Below, in pieces: positions 34,269 through 43,021 of a DNA stretch of 60,550 nucleotides. Numbering within the stretch: the first letter of the stretch is position 1; each line of letters starts with the position of its first letter. This DNA is from an uncultured Lachnospiraceae bacterium (lineage in GTDB: Bacteria; Bacillota; Clostridia; Lachnospirales; Lachnospiraceae): positions 8,765 through 69,314 of the forward strand of contig CAJTTU010000009.1 in the NCBI GenBank assembly GCA_910579325.1, in the 5' to 3' direction. The notes under the pieces are model-generated. The model did not search any database. It saw only the letters and a program-made list of their open reading frames with translations, and was not told the DNA's origin. A program made the position numbers and the translations under genes.

Positions 34269-34730
34269 ATGAACAAACGATCACCGAAACGACAGACAGA
34301 AGATCTGAACCGGCTTCCCGAAAATACGCCCGGGCAGAGAATCAGAAAGCTGCGGCTGAAAGCCGGTTACAGCCAGAAAAAGATGAGCGAACTGATTCCC
34401 TTTACCGCCAACTATCTGGGGCAGGTCGAGCGGGGCAGCAAACCGCTCTCCACAAATATGACCGACGCCCTGTGCAGCCTTTTCCATGTGGATTACAGTT
34501 ATCTGCACCACGGCATCTGTCCGGTCCGACCGGAAGAAGAGGACAGAGTACAGGAAACTTCTACGGACTGCGGTCATAACATACGGACGCTTTTGAAGGA
34601 ACTTGTTGAAGGCTGCACCGGAGAGGAATGCCGGATGCTGGAACCGATCGTCGACTCGCTGCTTTATTCCATACGGGAAACGGGATGGATCGATCCCCCG
34701 GAAGACGATCAGCTCAAAGAAGAATCCTGA
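34269..34730 (+). CDS. XRE-family helix-turn-helix regulator
   Basis: A 153-residue protein with an N-terminal HTH of the Cro/C1 type (about residues 18-75): GQRIRKLRLKAGYSQKKMSELI, then YLGQVERGSKPLSTNMTDALCSLF. The C-terminal half is acidic with no recognised domain. GGAG lies ten bases before the ATG. It stands alone between a divergent B12 riboswitch transcript and the tyrS leader. Target genes unknown. A conserved Cys pair (CTGEEC) is seen but not enough to call a sensor. Confidence 0.85.
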   Translation: MNKRSPKRQTEDLNRLPENTPGQRIRKLRLKAGYSQKKMSELIPFTANYLGQVERGSKPLSTNMTDALCSLFHVDYSYLHHGICPVRPEEEDRVQETSTDCGHNIRTLLKELVEGCTGEECRMLEPIVDSLLYSIRETGWIDPPEDDQLKEES

Positions 34731-34748
34731 TTTCGCCTCCGTTTTTTC

Positions 34749-34777
34749 TTGACTTTTGAAAACCTCTGCTTTATAAT
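34749..34777 (+). promoter_or_regulatory. Promoter of the tyrS T-box transcript
   Basis: TTGACT and a perfect TATAAT separated by 17 bases, about 60 bases ahead of the T-box leader. Confidence 0.75.
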
Positions 34778-34834
34778 ACTTCGCATAACGCCGCAACAAC
34801 AGGTTTGTCCGTGTTCAGGACAGATTCTTATTCA

Positions 34835-35140
34835 AACATACAGGCGATGAAGGGAACAAGTAGCAGTCAGTACCGCCATACAGAAAGCTGCCGGCAGATG
34901 AGAGGCGCATGAAACGGCTGATTTGTGAATACATCCCCGAGCTTCACACCGAACGGATGCCCCTGGCAGACTCAGTAGGCTGTGACGGTTTTGGACATCC
35001 GTTACCATGTCGGGGCATTTATGTGCCCGCAAAGGCATCCGAATGTATCCGTGAAACAAAAACCGGATTCAATGGCTGCGAAAAAAGGTGGTACCACGGG
35101 AATATACCCTCGTCCTTTTGTCAGGACGGGGGTTTTTTTC
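34835..35140 (+). ncRNA. T-box leader, tyrosine-specific
   Basis: Reads uncharged tRNA-Tyr and lets transcription pass into tyrS. Stem I contains the specifier TAC (34930-34932, in GAATACATCC), a tyrosine codon. The conserved T-box AAGGTGGTACCACG lies at 35085-35098 and is followed by a terminator: CCCTCGTCC and GGACGGGGG, then seven T (35107-35139). Promoter at 34749-34777. The 5' end of the leader is approximate. Confidence 0.93.
35107..35139 (+). terminator. Terminator of the tyrS T-box
   Basis: GC-rich stem (CCCTCGTCC with GGACGGGGG) and T-tract directly after the T-box; the off state of the switch. Confidence 0.9.
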
Positions 35141-35167
35141 ATCATTATTTTGAAAACGGAGGAGACT

Positions 35168-36394
35168 ATGACTATTTTTGACGAATTGGTAGCCAGAGGG
35201 CTGATCGCCCAGCTTACCGACGAGGAAGAAATCAAGGAACTGATCAACAACGGAAAAGCAACCTTTTACATCGGTTTCGACCCAACGGCCGACAGCCTGC
35301 ATGTGGGACACTTTATGGCCCTCTGCCTGATGAAACGGCTGCAGATGGCGGGCAATAAGCCCATCGCCTTAATCGGCGGCGGCACCGGCATGATCGGCGA
35401 CCCTTCCGGCCGGACCGATATGCGCCAGATGATGACCGAAGAAACCATCGCCCACAACTGCGAGTGTTTTAAGAAGCAGATGAGCCGGTTTATCGATTTT
35501 TCAGAGGGCAAAGCGCTGATGGTAAACAACGCCGACTGGCTGAAAGAACTGAACTACATCGAAGTACTGCGGGAAGTAGGGCCTCATTTCAGCGTAAACC
35601 GGATGCTGACCGCAGAGTGCTACAAACAGCGGATGGAAAAAGGGTTAAGCTTTCTGGAGTTTAACTACATGATTATGCAGAGCTACGATTTCTACGCTCT
35701 GTACCAGAAATACGGCTGCAATATGCAGTTCGGCGGCGACGACCAGTGGAGCAATATGCTGGGCGGCACCGAGCTGATCCGCCGGAAGCTGGGCAAAGAC
35801 GCCTATGCCATGACCATCACCCTGCTTTTGAATTCCGAAGGCAAAAAAATGGGCAAAACCCAGTCCGGCGCCGTCTGGCTGGATCCCAATAAGACCTCGC
35901 CCTTCGACTTTTACCAGTACTGGCGCAATGTGGCCGACGCCGACGTGCGCAAATGTCTGCGGATGCTTACCTTCCTGCCTCTGGAGCAGATCGACGAGAT
36001 GGACGGCTGGGAGGGCAGCCAGTTAAACCGGGCTAAGGAGATTCTGGCCTATGAGCTGACCAAACTGGTACATGGCGAAGAGGAAGCCGCAAAGGCCCAA
36101 GAGGGAGCCAGAGCGTTATTCGGCAACGGCGCGCAAAATACGGAAAATATGCCGACCGTCGCGCTGACTGACGGAGACTTCACCGACGGCGTTATCGACA
36201 TTCTGACTCTGGTTGCAAAATCCGGCCTGGTCGCCTCCAAATCCGAAGGACGCCGGGCGGTTACCCAAGGCGGCGTGATGGTCAACGGAGAAAAAGTGGC
36301 AGACATTAAGCTCAGTTATACAAAAGCGGATTTTGAAACGGAATTTATTCTGAAAAAAGGAAAGAAAAACTTCCGAAAGATCACATTGAGCTGA
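35168..36394 (+). CDS. tyrS: Tyrosyl-tRNA synthetase
   Basis: Charges tRNA-Tyr. Start at ATG 35168 (MTIFDELVARGL), after GGAGGAG; the longer open frame from 34982 runs through the T-box leader and is not coding. The 408-residue class I enzyme has GFDPTADSLHVGH (HIGH form, residues 36-48), FGGDDQWSN for tyrosine binding, KKMGKT (KMSKS form, near residue 235) and a C-terminal S4 RNA-binding domain (ASKSEGRRAVTQGGVMVNG). It belongs to the TyrS branch of about 410 residues. Controlled by the Tyr T-box upstream and ended by the hairpin at 36416-36498. Confidence 0.96.
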   Translation: MTIFDELVARGLIAQLTDEEEIKELINNGKATFYIGFDPTADSLHVGHFMALCLMKRLQMAGNKPIALIGGGTGMIGDPSGRTDMRQMMTEETIAHNCECFKKQMSRFIDFSEGKALMVNNADWLKELNYIEVLREVGPHFSVNRMLTAECYKQRMEKGLSFLEFNYMIMQSYDFYALYQKYGCNMQFGGDDQWSNMLGGTELIRRKLGKDAYAMTITLLLNSEGKKMGKTQSGAVWLDPNKTSPFDFYQYWRNVADADVRKCLRMLTFLPLEQIDEMDGWEGSQLNRAKEILAYELTKLVHGEEEAAKAQEGARALFGNGAQNTENMPTVALTDGDFTDGVIDILTLVAKSGLVASKSEGRRAVTQGGVMVNGEKVADIKLSYTKADFETEFILKKGKKNFRKITLS

Positions 36395-36415
36395 TAATAA
36401 TTACAGGTCATATAA

Positions 36416-36498
36416 CAGAGTACAGAACAAAACTCCTGTCTTCTATAATATGAACATTCATTTTACGGAAAAGCGGAGCGTTTTGTACTCTGTTTTTA
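36416..36498 (+). terminator. Terminator of tyrS
   Basis: Long inverted repeat with arms CAGAGTACAGAACAAAAC and GTTTTGTACTCTG (small bulge), then TTTTTAT, just after tyrS. Confidence 0.7.
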
Positions 36499-36627
36499 TA
36501 TCGATCGATTCTCCCGTCTCCGTCCGCATATCCCCGCAGACGCTTCGCTCCCCTCCCAAAGCAAACTCCCCCATATTCACATTACCGGCAGCACCTTACA
36601 ATCGATAAATATTTTTTGATTCCCCTC

Positions 36628-36667
36628 TTGACATTTCGTTATGATTGTATATAATAAATATATACAA
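36628..36667 (+). promoter_or_regulatory. Promoter with palindromic operator of the GntR/ABC operon
   Basis: TTGACA (36628-36633) and a perfect TATAAT (36650-36655), 16-base spacer. Over the -10 lies a perfect palindrome, TTGTATATA and TATATACAA around five bases (36645-36667), the type of site YtrA-like GntR repressors bind. The first gene of the operon encodes such a protein, so self-repression is likely. Confidence 0.8.
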
Positions 36668-36730
36668 TATATTTTTCATAGACAATGAAGATCACCCGGC
36701 ACTCCGCCGCCGGTCTTCCTACAGAAAGAA

Positions 36731-37111
36731 GTGATCATACTGAATATTATTATATCGAATGCATCCGATAAACCTATTTATGAACAGATCTGCACCCAGA
36801 TCAAAGACCTGATTATCACCGGCCAGCTGAAAGAGGGCGACGCGCTGCCCTCCATGCGCTTTCTGGCCAAAGAACTGCGAATCAGCGTCATTACCACGAA
36901 ACGGGCCTATGAAGAACTGGAACGGGACGGTTTTATCACCACCATGACCGGCAAAGGCAGTTTTGTGTCCGGAACAAATCTGGAACTGATACGGGAGGAA
37001 AACCTGAAACGGATCGAACTGCACATGTTACAAATTAAAGAACTGGCCGCCCGCTGCGGCCTGAGCCTGGAAGAACTTCAGGAAATGCTGGCTCTGTTTT
37101 ATTCGCCATGA
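36731..37111 (+). CDS. GntR-family (YtrA-type) transcriptional repressor
   Basis: A 126-residue regulator with a winged helix-turn-helix at the front (PIYEQICTQIKDLIITGQLKEGDALPSMRFLAKEL) and a short helical tail, as in YtrA, with no large ligand domain. It likely represses its own operon through the palindrome at 36645-36667. The GTG at 36731 lies inside AAAGAAGTGATC, which fits the 16S anti-Shine-Dalgarno end at 10 of 12 bases. So the true start may be CTG at 36740, giving LNIIISNASDKPIYEQI, the usual family beginning. It is followed by an ABC transporter, the standard YtrA neighbour. Confidence 0.9.
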   Translation: MIILNIIISNASDKPIYEQICTQIKDLIITGQLKEGDALPSMRFLAKELRISVITTKRAYEELERDGFITTMTGKGSFVSGTNLELIREENLKRIELHMLQIKELAARCGLSLEELQEMLALFYSP

Positions 37112-37147
37112 TTTTTTAAATAGATTCTGGAAAGTGAGGAAAACGCC

Positions 37148-38059
37148 ATGAATATCACTGTCAACTCTGCAAATACCATTGCCGCCGCAAACACGGGCGG
37201 CGCGGAAAACGCTTTGGAAATCAAAGGCCTGACCAAACGCTACCCGTCTTTCTGTCTGGACCGTATCGATCTGACCCTGCCCATGGGCTGCGTCATGGGT
37301 TTTATCGGAGAGAATGGAGCGGGAAAAAGCACCACGATCCTTTCCATATTAGGGGCCATCAGGCAAGACAGCGGCTCCGTACACATTTTGGGACAGGATA
37401 CGGCCCAGGGCATCCCTCTCCCATTAAAAGAACATATTGGCGTGGTATTCGACGAATGCTGTCTTCCGGAAACATTAAACCTGAAAGATATCAACGGCAT
37501 TATGCAAACCGCCTACCGCACCTGGAACAGCAAGACCTTCTTCCGCCACGTTCACCGGTTCTTTCTAGACGAGACAAAACGAATCAAGGATTACTCCCGG
37601 GGCATGAAGATGAAACTGTCCATCGCCTGCGCCCTTTCCCACGACTCCCGCCTGCTGATTCTTGACGAAGCCACCAGCGGCCTGGACCCGGTGACCAGAG
37701 ATGAACTGCTGGATCTGTTTTATGAATTTATCCAGGATGACCGGCACTCCATTTTTATGTCCTCCCACATCACCAGCGATCTGGAAAAAATCTGCGACTA
37801 TGTCGCATACATCCATAAGGGAAAGCTGCTGCTCTGCCAGGAAAAAGATGCGCTGTTACAGCGTATGGGCATTCTGAAATGTTCCGAAGATTTATTCCGG
37901 GAAATCGACCCGGCCGCCGTCCACGGCCGGCGAACGACCGCTTTCGGCATCGAGGCGCTGGTAGAACGACAGAAGGTTCCGGCCGGCTTCACGGTAGAGC
38001 ATGCCAGTCTGGACGACATCCTGATTTATCTGGTCAAGACAGATAAGCCCCATGCTTAA
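37148..38059 (+). CDS. ABC transporter ATP-binding protein (YtrB-like)
   Basis: A 303-residue ATPase. Walker A is GENGAGKST (residues 54-62), the signature is YSRGMKMKL (a variant of LSGGQ common in ABC-2 exporters), Walker B is LLILDEA and the switch His lies in MSSHITSD. The first 20 residues are a loose Asn/Ala-rich extension before EIKGLTKRY. With the GntR repressor and a 6-helix permease next to it, it forms a YtrA-type exporter operon, often induced by cell-wall stress or bacteriocins; the substrate here is unknown. Confidence 0.93.
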   Translation: MNITVNSANTIAAANTGGAENALEIKGLTKRYPSFCLDRIDLTLPMGCVMGFIGENGAGKSTTILSILGAIRQDSGSVHILGQDTAQGIPLPLKEHIGVVFDECCLPETLNLKDINGIMQTAYRTWNSKTFFRHVHRFFLDETKRIKDYSRGMKMKLSIACALSHDSRLLILDEATSGLDPVTRDELLDLFYEFIQDDRHSIFMSSHITSDLEKICDYVAYIHKGKLLLCQEKDALLQRMGILKCSEDLFREIDPAAVHGRRTTAFGIEALVERQKVPAGFTVEHASLDDILIYLVKTDKPHA

Positions 38060-38094
38060 AACATCACACTCTTTCAGAAAGGTTGGTAACAGAT

Positions 38095-38757
38095 ATGAAA
38101 GCGCTGCTGTTAAAAGATATCAAGGTTTTAGCCGTTAATATGAAGCTTTATTTCGTCCTGATTCTGCTGTATGTCCTGCTGGGAGGATTGGTTCCTGATC
38201 TGGGAATCTTCCAGCTTTATCCGATTTTACTCTTTTCCCTGTTTCCTGTTACCGCTCTTTCCTATGACGAGCGCTGTCACTGGAATCAGTACGGCGTCAC
38301 CCTGCCTTTAAGCCGCAGGACGCTGGTGCTGAGCAAATATGTTCTGGGAATCGCCGGCGCATTTTTCATCGCCATTTTCACCCTGGCTGTGAATCTGCTG
38401 TTCCCTGTACTGTTTCAAAACACTGTCACCGATTTCAGGCTTTTATCCTGCTATCTGCTGGCCGTCACATCTGCCAGTATCCTCTCACTGGATATTATCC
38501 TGCCCGTTTCCTTCCACTTCGGAACGGAAAAAGGACGGCTGTTTTTTCTGGGCGCCGTAGTTCTGCTCTGCGCCGCGCCTGCCATTATGGACAGCATATT
38601 TGATTCCTTACGGCTTCCCGCCGCCGCAATCGGCACGCCGCTTTTTTCCGGACTGGGTATGGCGGCAGGAATCTTTGCGCTCTTCGTGATTCTGTCGACT
38701 ATCCTCTCCATAGCCGTCTGTATCCGAATTTTCGACAGAAAAGAACTGACGTACTGA
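38095..38757 (+). CDS. ABC-2 type permease
   Basis: A 220-residue membrane protein with six helices, starting MKALLLKDIKVLAVN, the usual beginning of ABC-2 permeases. ATG 38095 is preferred over an in-frame TTG at 38083, which falls directly on the purine-rich site AGAAAGG. Other family features are ALSYDERCHWNQYGVTLPLSRRTLVLSKY between helices 2 and 3. It lies 35 bases behind the ATPase and completes the exporter. Substrate unknown. Confidence 0.88.
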   Translation: MKALLLKDIKVLAVNMKLYFVLILLYVLLGGLVPDLGIFQLYPILLFSLFPVTALSYDERCHWNQYGVTLPLSRRTLVLSKYVLGIAGAFFIAIFTLAVNLLFPVLFQNTVTDFRLLSCYLLAVTSASILSLDIILPVSFHFGTEKGRLFFLGAVVLLCAAPAIMDSIFDSLRLPAAAIGTPLFSGLGMAAGIFALFVILSTILSIAVCIRIFDRKELTY

Positions 38758-38935
38758 CCACATTGTAAGCACAGGGTAAATTCACATATACACGCATAAA
38801 ATCAACCGATCGAAAGATACTATAAACAACGGCATACCCGACGTACCTGACCCCAAAAACGGCTGGAGACTGAAAACGGCCCCTGAATCAAAGCCGCAAA
38901 GGGAGCCGCAAAACGATTATAAGCGAGAAAAAAAT

Positions 38936-39439
38936 ATGAAAGACCAACTGCGAAAGCTGCCGTTCCTCTTTGGCGTGGGGGGAGCGGCTTATTATACGGC
39001 AGAAATGACATGCCGGGGATATTCCCACTGGACCATGTTTGTATTAGGCGGCATCTGTTTTGTCATCATCGGCCTGTTGGAACATCGGCTGCGCTATACC
39101 CGTTCCTACACCTGGCTGATGGCCGTCTCTTCTATTATTATAACTGTGCTGGAATTTCTCACCGGATTAATTGTCAACCGATGGCTTGGATTAAACGTAT
39201 GGAATTACAGCAGACAGCCTTTTAACCTGATGGGCCAGGTCTGCCTGCTGTTTTCCGTCATCTGGTACTTTTTGTCCTATGCCGCCATTGTTCTGAACAA
39301 TTATCTGCGGTACTGGTTTTTCCACGAGGAACACCCCCATGTGCTGGCCCGGCGGTTTCAGGAGCACGGCAGGTCCTCACTTCCGCCTGAAATTCCGAAG
39401 TACGGCCCATATCACCAAACCAAAAATACAGATCTGTAA
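38936..39439 (+). CDS. CmpB-family membrane protein (putative ABC transporter permease)
   Basis: A 167-residue protein with four or five helices and the block LEFLTGLIVNRWLGLNVWNYSRQPFNLMGQVCLLFS, typical of the family annotated as putative ABC transporter permease (ABC_trans_CmpB). No ATPase partner is adjacent and no function is proven. The ribosome site is weak. Its last 63 bases overlap the convergent zinc-ribbon gene, so the two transcripts are antisense to each other at their ends. Confidence 0.85.
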   Translation: MKDQLRKLPFLFGVGGAAYYTAEMTCRGYSHWTMFVLGGICFVIIGLLEHRLRYTRSYTWLMAVSSIIITVLEFLTGLIVNRWLGLNVWNYSRQPFNLMGQVCLLFSVIWYFLSYAAIVLNNYLRYWFFHEEHPHVLARRFQEHGRSSLPPEIPKYGPYHQTKNTDL

Positions 39440-39994
39440 AAATGTACCCAGCAGCTGTCCCAGAAACGGCAGCAATACCACATGCAGGGGAACCACCTCC
39501 AGCAATCCGGAACTCTGCCACCGGATCAGCGTGTAGACAAGCTGGAAAAAAAACAGCGCGAATACAATCGCCAGAAATGAGAGCATAAATTTTCTCGCCG
39601 TTTGTTTTTGCTTTTCAGTCTGACGCCGTCTGTCTTCCTGTCCCGAATAAACAGACCGGGCCGGACCCGGACGAGTCCCATAACCGCGGCTGCCGCTCCG
39701 GCCTGAAGAAGTCTGCGTTCCCCTGCCGGATACGGTCTGTCGGTTCGGAACAGGACGCTTTGTTCCTGCTCTGTTGTGCCCGTACTCCCTCTGTCTGTCC
39801 AGAGGACTGTGCACATGCCCCAGTCCGTAGTGCTGATCCGCCATACAGCCGGGGCGTCCCGCGCTGTCATAGCTTTCATTGGCTACGGGGCCGGTGTAAT
39901 AAACCGGCTCCTTCACAAAGCTTTTACAATAGGTACAAAAATGTTTGGTTTTCAAACGCCGGTCACACACCGGACAGATATACCTTCCTGCCAT
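39377..39994 (-). CDS. Zinc-ribbon membrane protein of unknown function
   Basis: A 205-residue protein. It starts with a four-cysteine zinc ribbon (CPVC at residues 7-10 and CTYC about ten residues later). A long Arg/Gly/Ser-rich, probably disordered stretch follows (about 40-125), then two membrane helices (about 133-153 and 165-195) and a basic end. GGGGAGGG precedes the ATG. It is the last gene of an unknown three-gene operon, after the Sel1-repeat protein. Its final 63 bases overlap the convergent CmpB-type gene. No family recognised; the layout resembles small stress or secretion-linked zinc-ribbon membrane proteins. Confidence 0.75.
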   Translation of the reverse strand: MAGRYICPVCDRRLKTKHFCTYCKSFVKEPVYYTGPVANESYDSAGRPGCMADQHYGLGHVHSPLDRQREYGHNRAGTKRPVPNRQTVSGRGTQTSSGRSGSRGYGTRPGPARSVYSGQEDRRRQTEKQKQTARKFMLSFLAIVFALFFFQLVYTLIRWQSSGLLEVVPLHVVLLPFLGQLLGTFLQICIFGLVIWAVLRNFRRK

Positions 39995-40087
39995 AATCCC
40001 TCCCCGATACCTGATCCCGCGTCTCCCCTCCCGGGACTTGCCGCGGACACTTAAAGCTGGTTTTCAGGCTCTTGCGTACCCCCATTC

Positions 40088-41323
40088 CTATCGGCGTACC
40101 CATCCGCCAAACAGCTTCTTTTTATAATGCAGGAGTTCTTCCTTCGCCTCCTGATGATTTCCGGCTTTCTGCAGGTAGGCTACGCCTTTCGGAATATCCT
40201 GTGCCACGCCCAGTCCCTGACCATAAATCATGCCGCGCAGATAATCGGCCTCCCAGTAATTCCAGTTTACTTCCTCCAGGAATTTCAGTGCACGGCCATA
40301 ATTCTGTGGTGTACCCAGACCATAGAAACAGCATTTACCCAGGTAGAAGACGCCCCATTTACTCCCCCTGTCATAAGCCCAGGACAGAAGCTGAAACGCT
40401 TTGGCATAGTCCTGGGGAACGCCTCTCCCGAAGAAATATGCTTTGCCCAGGAAATTGCGGGTGCGGAGCACATTGGTGGACATATCCTTTTCATAGCATT
40501 TCACGGCGTAAGCCTCGTCTTTTTCTACGCCTGTTCCGTCAAAATAGTAGAGTCCCACATCGGTCCACGCTCCCGGATGACCGCCCTCAGCCGCTTTTTT
40601 ATACCAGATCATCGCTTCCTCCGGCTTGCCTGCTTCATCCAGACTGTCCGCATAGATAGCCTGCTGAATCGGATGGCCGTATTCAGCGCCGATCCTGAAC
40701 AAATCCTTCGCTTTCTCCGGCTGCGGAGCAATCAGATCCTCGTCCCCCTGGGTATAGTAACGATTCAGGTTATTGGCCGCGAAATACATGCCGCCATGCA
40801 GCGCTTTCCAGAACCAGTCCTCGCATTTTGCGATATTCTCTGACAGGTAGGCTTTGTAAGCCGCCTGATTCGGAAAAGAATCTTTTCCTTTATTCTGAAT
40901 CCGCAGGAAATCCCACCAGAAATAGGAATTGGCAATGGTATACTGGCAGAAAGCATCCCCCTCTTCCGCCAGCACCAGCACCTCGTCGAAAGCTTCCTGC
41001 AGGCTGGCAAAGGGCATCCTCTTCTCCACCGACGGCGTCAGCTCCCCGCTGCGCAGCGCCACCATCACGCCAAGAGCGCTTCCCTGCTCCACTGACTTAT
41101 GCAAAAGCTCCGTCGCCCTGTCGTCATCCTCAGGAAAACCATGGCCGGCCCACACATACTGATACCCGCACAGACACCGGGCCAGCAGACAGGTGGCGTC
41201 TCCGTCCCCTGCGGCAGAAGCCTGTTCCAGCATGGCAAAGGCCTCCTTGCCTTTCCCCGTCCATTCCTGGTAATAAATGTCCTTCAGCGCCTGTTTTACT
41301 TCATTGCTTAATACTTTTCCCAT
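40088..41323 (-). CDS. Sel1-like repeat protein
   Basis: A 411-residue soluble protein made largely of Sel1-type alpha-helical repeats. Clear units include GGHPGAWTDVGLYYFDGTGVEKDEAYAVKCYEK and YFFGRGVPQDYAKAFQLLSWAYDRG, and GVAQDIPKGVAYLQKAGN near the end; more divergent units fill the first half. Such proteins act as scaffolds for protein complexes. No signal peptide, so cytosolic. It sits between a 551-residue membrane protein (42 bases away) and the zinc-ribbon protein, suggesting it bridges those two. No enzyme domain seen. Confidence 0.85.
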   Translation of the reverse strand: MGKVLSNEVKQALKDIYYQEWTGKGKEAFAMLEQASAAGDGDATCLLARCLCGYQYVWAGHGFPEDDDRATELLHKSVEQGSALGVMVALRSGELTPSVEKRMPFASLQEAFDEVLVLAEEGDAFCQYTIANSYFWWDFLRIQNKGKDSFPNQAAYKAYLSENIAKCEDWFWKALHGGMYFAANNLNRYYTQGDEDLIAPQPEKAKDLFRIGAEYGHPIQQAIYADSLDEAGKPEEAMIWYKKAAEGGHPGAWTDVGLYYFDGTGVEKDEAYAVKCYEKDMSTNVLRTRNFLGKAYFFGRGVPQDYAKAFQLLSWAYDRGSKWGVFYLGKCCFYGLGTPQNYGRALKFLEEVNWNYWEADYLRGMIYGQGLGVAQDIPKGVAYLQKAGNHQEAKEELLHYKKKLFGGWVRR

Positions 41324-41365
41324 GTTTTTACACTTCCTTTTTATTAATGATAAGATTTATATATG

Positions 41366-43021
41366 TTATTTCTTATCCCTTTTCATCATCTGCTTCGTGC
41401 AGTCCTTCCACCCTTTGCCGCCAGGCTGATACGCCCCGTCGGGATATCCCGTAAGCCAGGAAGCGGCCTCTCTGGGAGACATTTTCGTCGAATAAAACCG
41501 CAGGACGGCTCCATCCGGCCAGGTTGCCTCCACAGTACAGCGGCCGTCTGTCTGATCTCCTGCCGTAGCCCGGATCCACAGATATCCCTGCGGCAGCGTC
41601 AGATCCACCAGCTGATAGGCGCCGTCCGCCAGCCCGTCCGCGGCTACCTGCACATCTTCTCCTGTAAAGGTCATATGATTCTCTGCCGCGCCGCTTTTCA
41701 GAACCAGCGACAGCCTTGCCCTGGGACGCTGCCGGAAATCCGTCCGCTCATTCTGTGACTCTCCGGTCCGCATAGCCAGCTGCCAGCCCGTAACATCCGG
41801 CGCCTGCCGCTTTAACCAGCCTTCCAGAATTTTTTTCGCTTCCCACCGGTCTGCGACAAGAACCCGAAACAACGTGCCGTTCCCCGCGTCAGACACCGGC
41901 TCCGCCGCCAGCATCACCTGCTCCGTTCCGGCATTTTCCTCCTGCGCATAACAGTGGAGCGCTCGAAACGCCTGATCGCCGGCCTCTGCCGGACGGGTGG
42001 GCGTCAGAACGAAAAACGGTTCTTCCCCGGACAGGCACCGCTGTAAATGCTCCTCCACCAGGGACAGGGTCACCCGTGAAGTCGCGGTGCCGTCCGCCGC
42101 CTCCAGAATCATCTCCTGCGCCCCGTCGCTTCCGGCCTTTTTCAGCGCCTGCTCGGAAGCCCTCCGGTTTTGCTTCTGCAAAAACTCCCGTTCGAAATTA
42201 TCCCGTTCCACGTCATTTTTTCCAAGAAAATCTCCATACTGGTCATTGACGCCCCGAACCGCGTCCGGTACCCGTAAGGCAAGATACTCCGCCGCGTCCC
42301 GCAGATCCTGGGGATCTTTAAAATCAGTAACCGACTTGTGCCAGCGATTATCAATCAGCACCAGCTCCAGAATTCTTGTGGTACGGGATCCGGTCTGCGT
42401 ACTGTTCCTGCGAATTTTGTCCACCGTAAAAATCCCTCTGATCCGGTCGATCCGGTTGGCCTCGTCTCCAAGAACCCATTCCTTTCCGATTCCCGCCTCG
42501 CCAAACCAGACGCCGTTCTCCTTCAGATCGTCATCCACCATGGCAAACAGTTCCCCCACCGGCGGCGCTCCGTCCGGAAAAGGAAGCTGGTTCCTGATCG
42601 ACCGGGCCAGCGTCCCCTTCTCAGGAAAAAAGGCATCCCGTACACCCACATAGCCCAGGCCAATCCCCAGCGCCAGCAGAAATACCGCGCCGCCGCCGGA
42701 CACTGCCAGCGTCACATAATCCTTCGTCTCCCAATATGTACGATCCTGTCCCAGCCCCACATAAAACATAACCCCCAGCCCCGCGGCAAGCACAAGCAAT
42801 ATCACTGCCCACAGACACCAGGTCAGCTTCTTCCGGGTGCGGGTCAGGCAGTAACCCTCCTCCACGCCATGGGGATTGTTCTTCCGCTGCATTCCCATCA
42901 GCAGCAGAATGACCGGCACCGCGAAAATCCGCAGAGCCGCGAACAGCAGAATATAAATCACAACATTCCAGGGCCAGCGCAGAAACTTAAGCCCCTCTTT
43001 TTCTTCTTTCGTCCCCTTCAC
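41366..43021 (-). CDS. Three-helix membrane protein with large cytosolic region, unknown function
   Basis: A 551-residue protein with a GTG start at 43021, after AAGGGGGCG. Three membrane helices (about 15-42, 68-92 and 103-130) are followed by about 420 soluble residues. The first soluble part (about 150-260) is a beta-rich module, ELFAMVDDDLKENGVWFG then GIFTVDKIRRN and RILELVLIDNRWHKS, with a look of a PH-like fold. The last 230 residues (about 315-540) are beta-rich as well. I do not recognise the family. First gene of an operon with a Sel1-repeat protein and a zinc-ribbon membrane protein. Confidence 0.75.
   Translation of the reverse strand: MKGTKEEKEGLKFLRWPWNVVIYILLFAALRIFAVPVILLLMGMQRKNNPHGVEEGYCLTRTRKKLTWCLWAVILLVLAAGLGVMFYVGLGQDRTYWETKDYVTLAVSGGGAVFLLALGIGLGYVGVRDAFFPEKGTLARSIRNQLPFPDGAPPVGELFAMVDDDLKENGVWFGEAGIGKEWVLGDEANRIDRIRGIFTVDKIRRNSTQTGSRTTRILELVLIDNRWHKSVTDFKDPQDLRDAAEYLALRVPDAVRGVNDQYGDFLGKNDVERDNFEREFLQKQNRRASEQALKKAGSDGAQEMILEAADGTATSRVTLSLVEEHLQRCLSGEEPFFVLTPTRPAEAGDQAFRALHCYAQEENAGTEQVMLAAEPVSDAGNGTLFRVLVADRWEAKKILEGWLKRQAPDVTGWQLAMRTGESQNERTDFRQRPRARLSLVLKSGAAENHMTFTGEDVQVAADGLADGAYQLVDLTLPQGYLWIRATAGDQTDGRCTVEATWPDGAVLRFYSTKMSPREAASWLTGYPDGAYQPGGKGWKDCTKQMMKRDKK

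Noticed and set aside
34982..35167. In-frame N-terminal extension of tyrS
   Set aside because: It consists of the T-box leader and terminator; the real start at 35168 has GGAGGAG before it.
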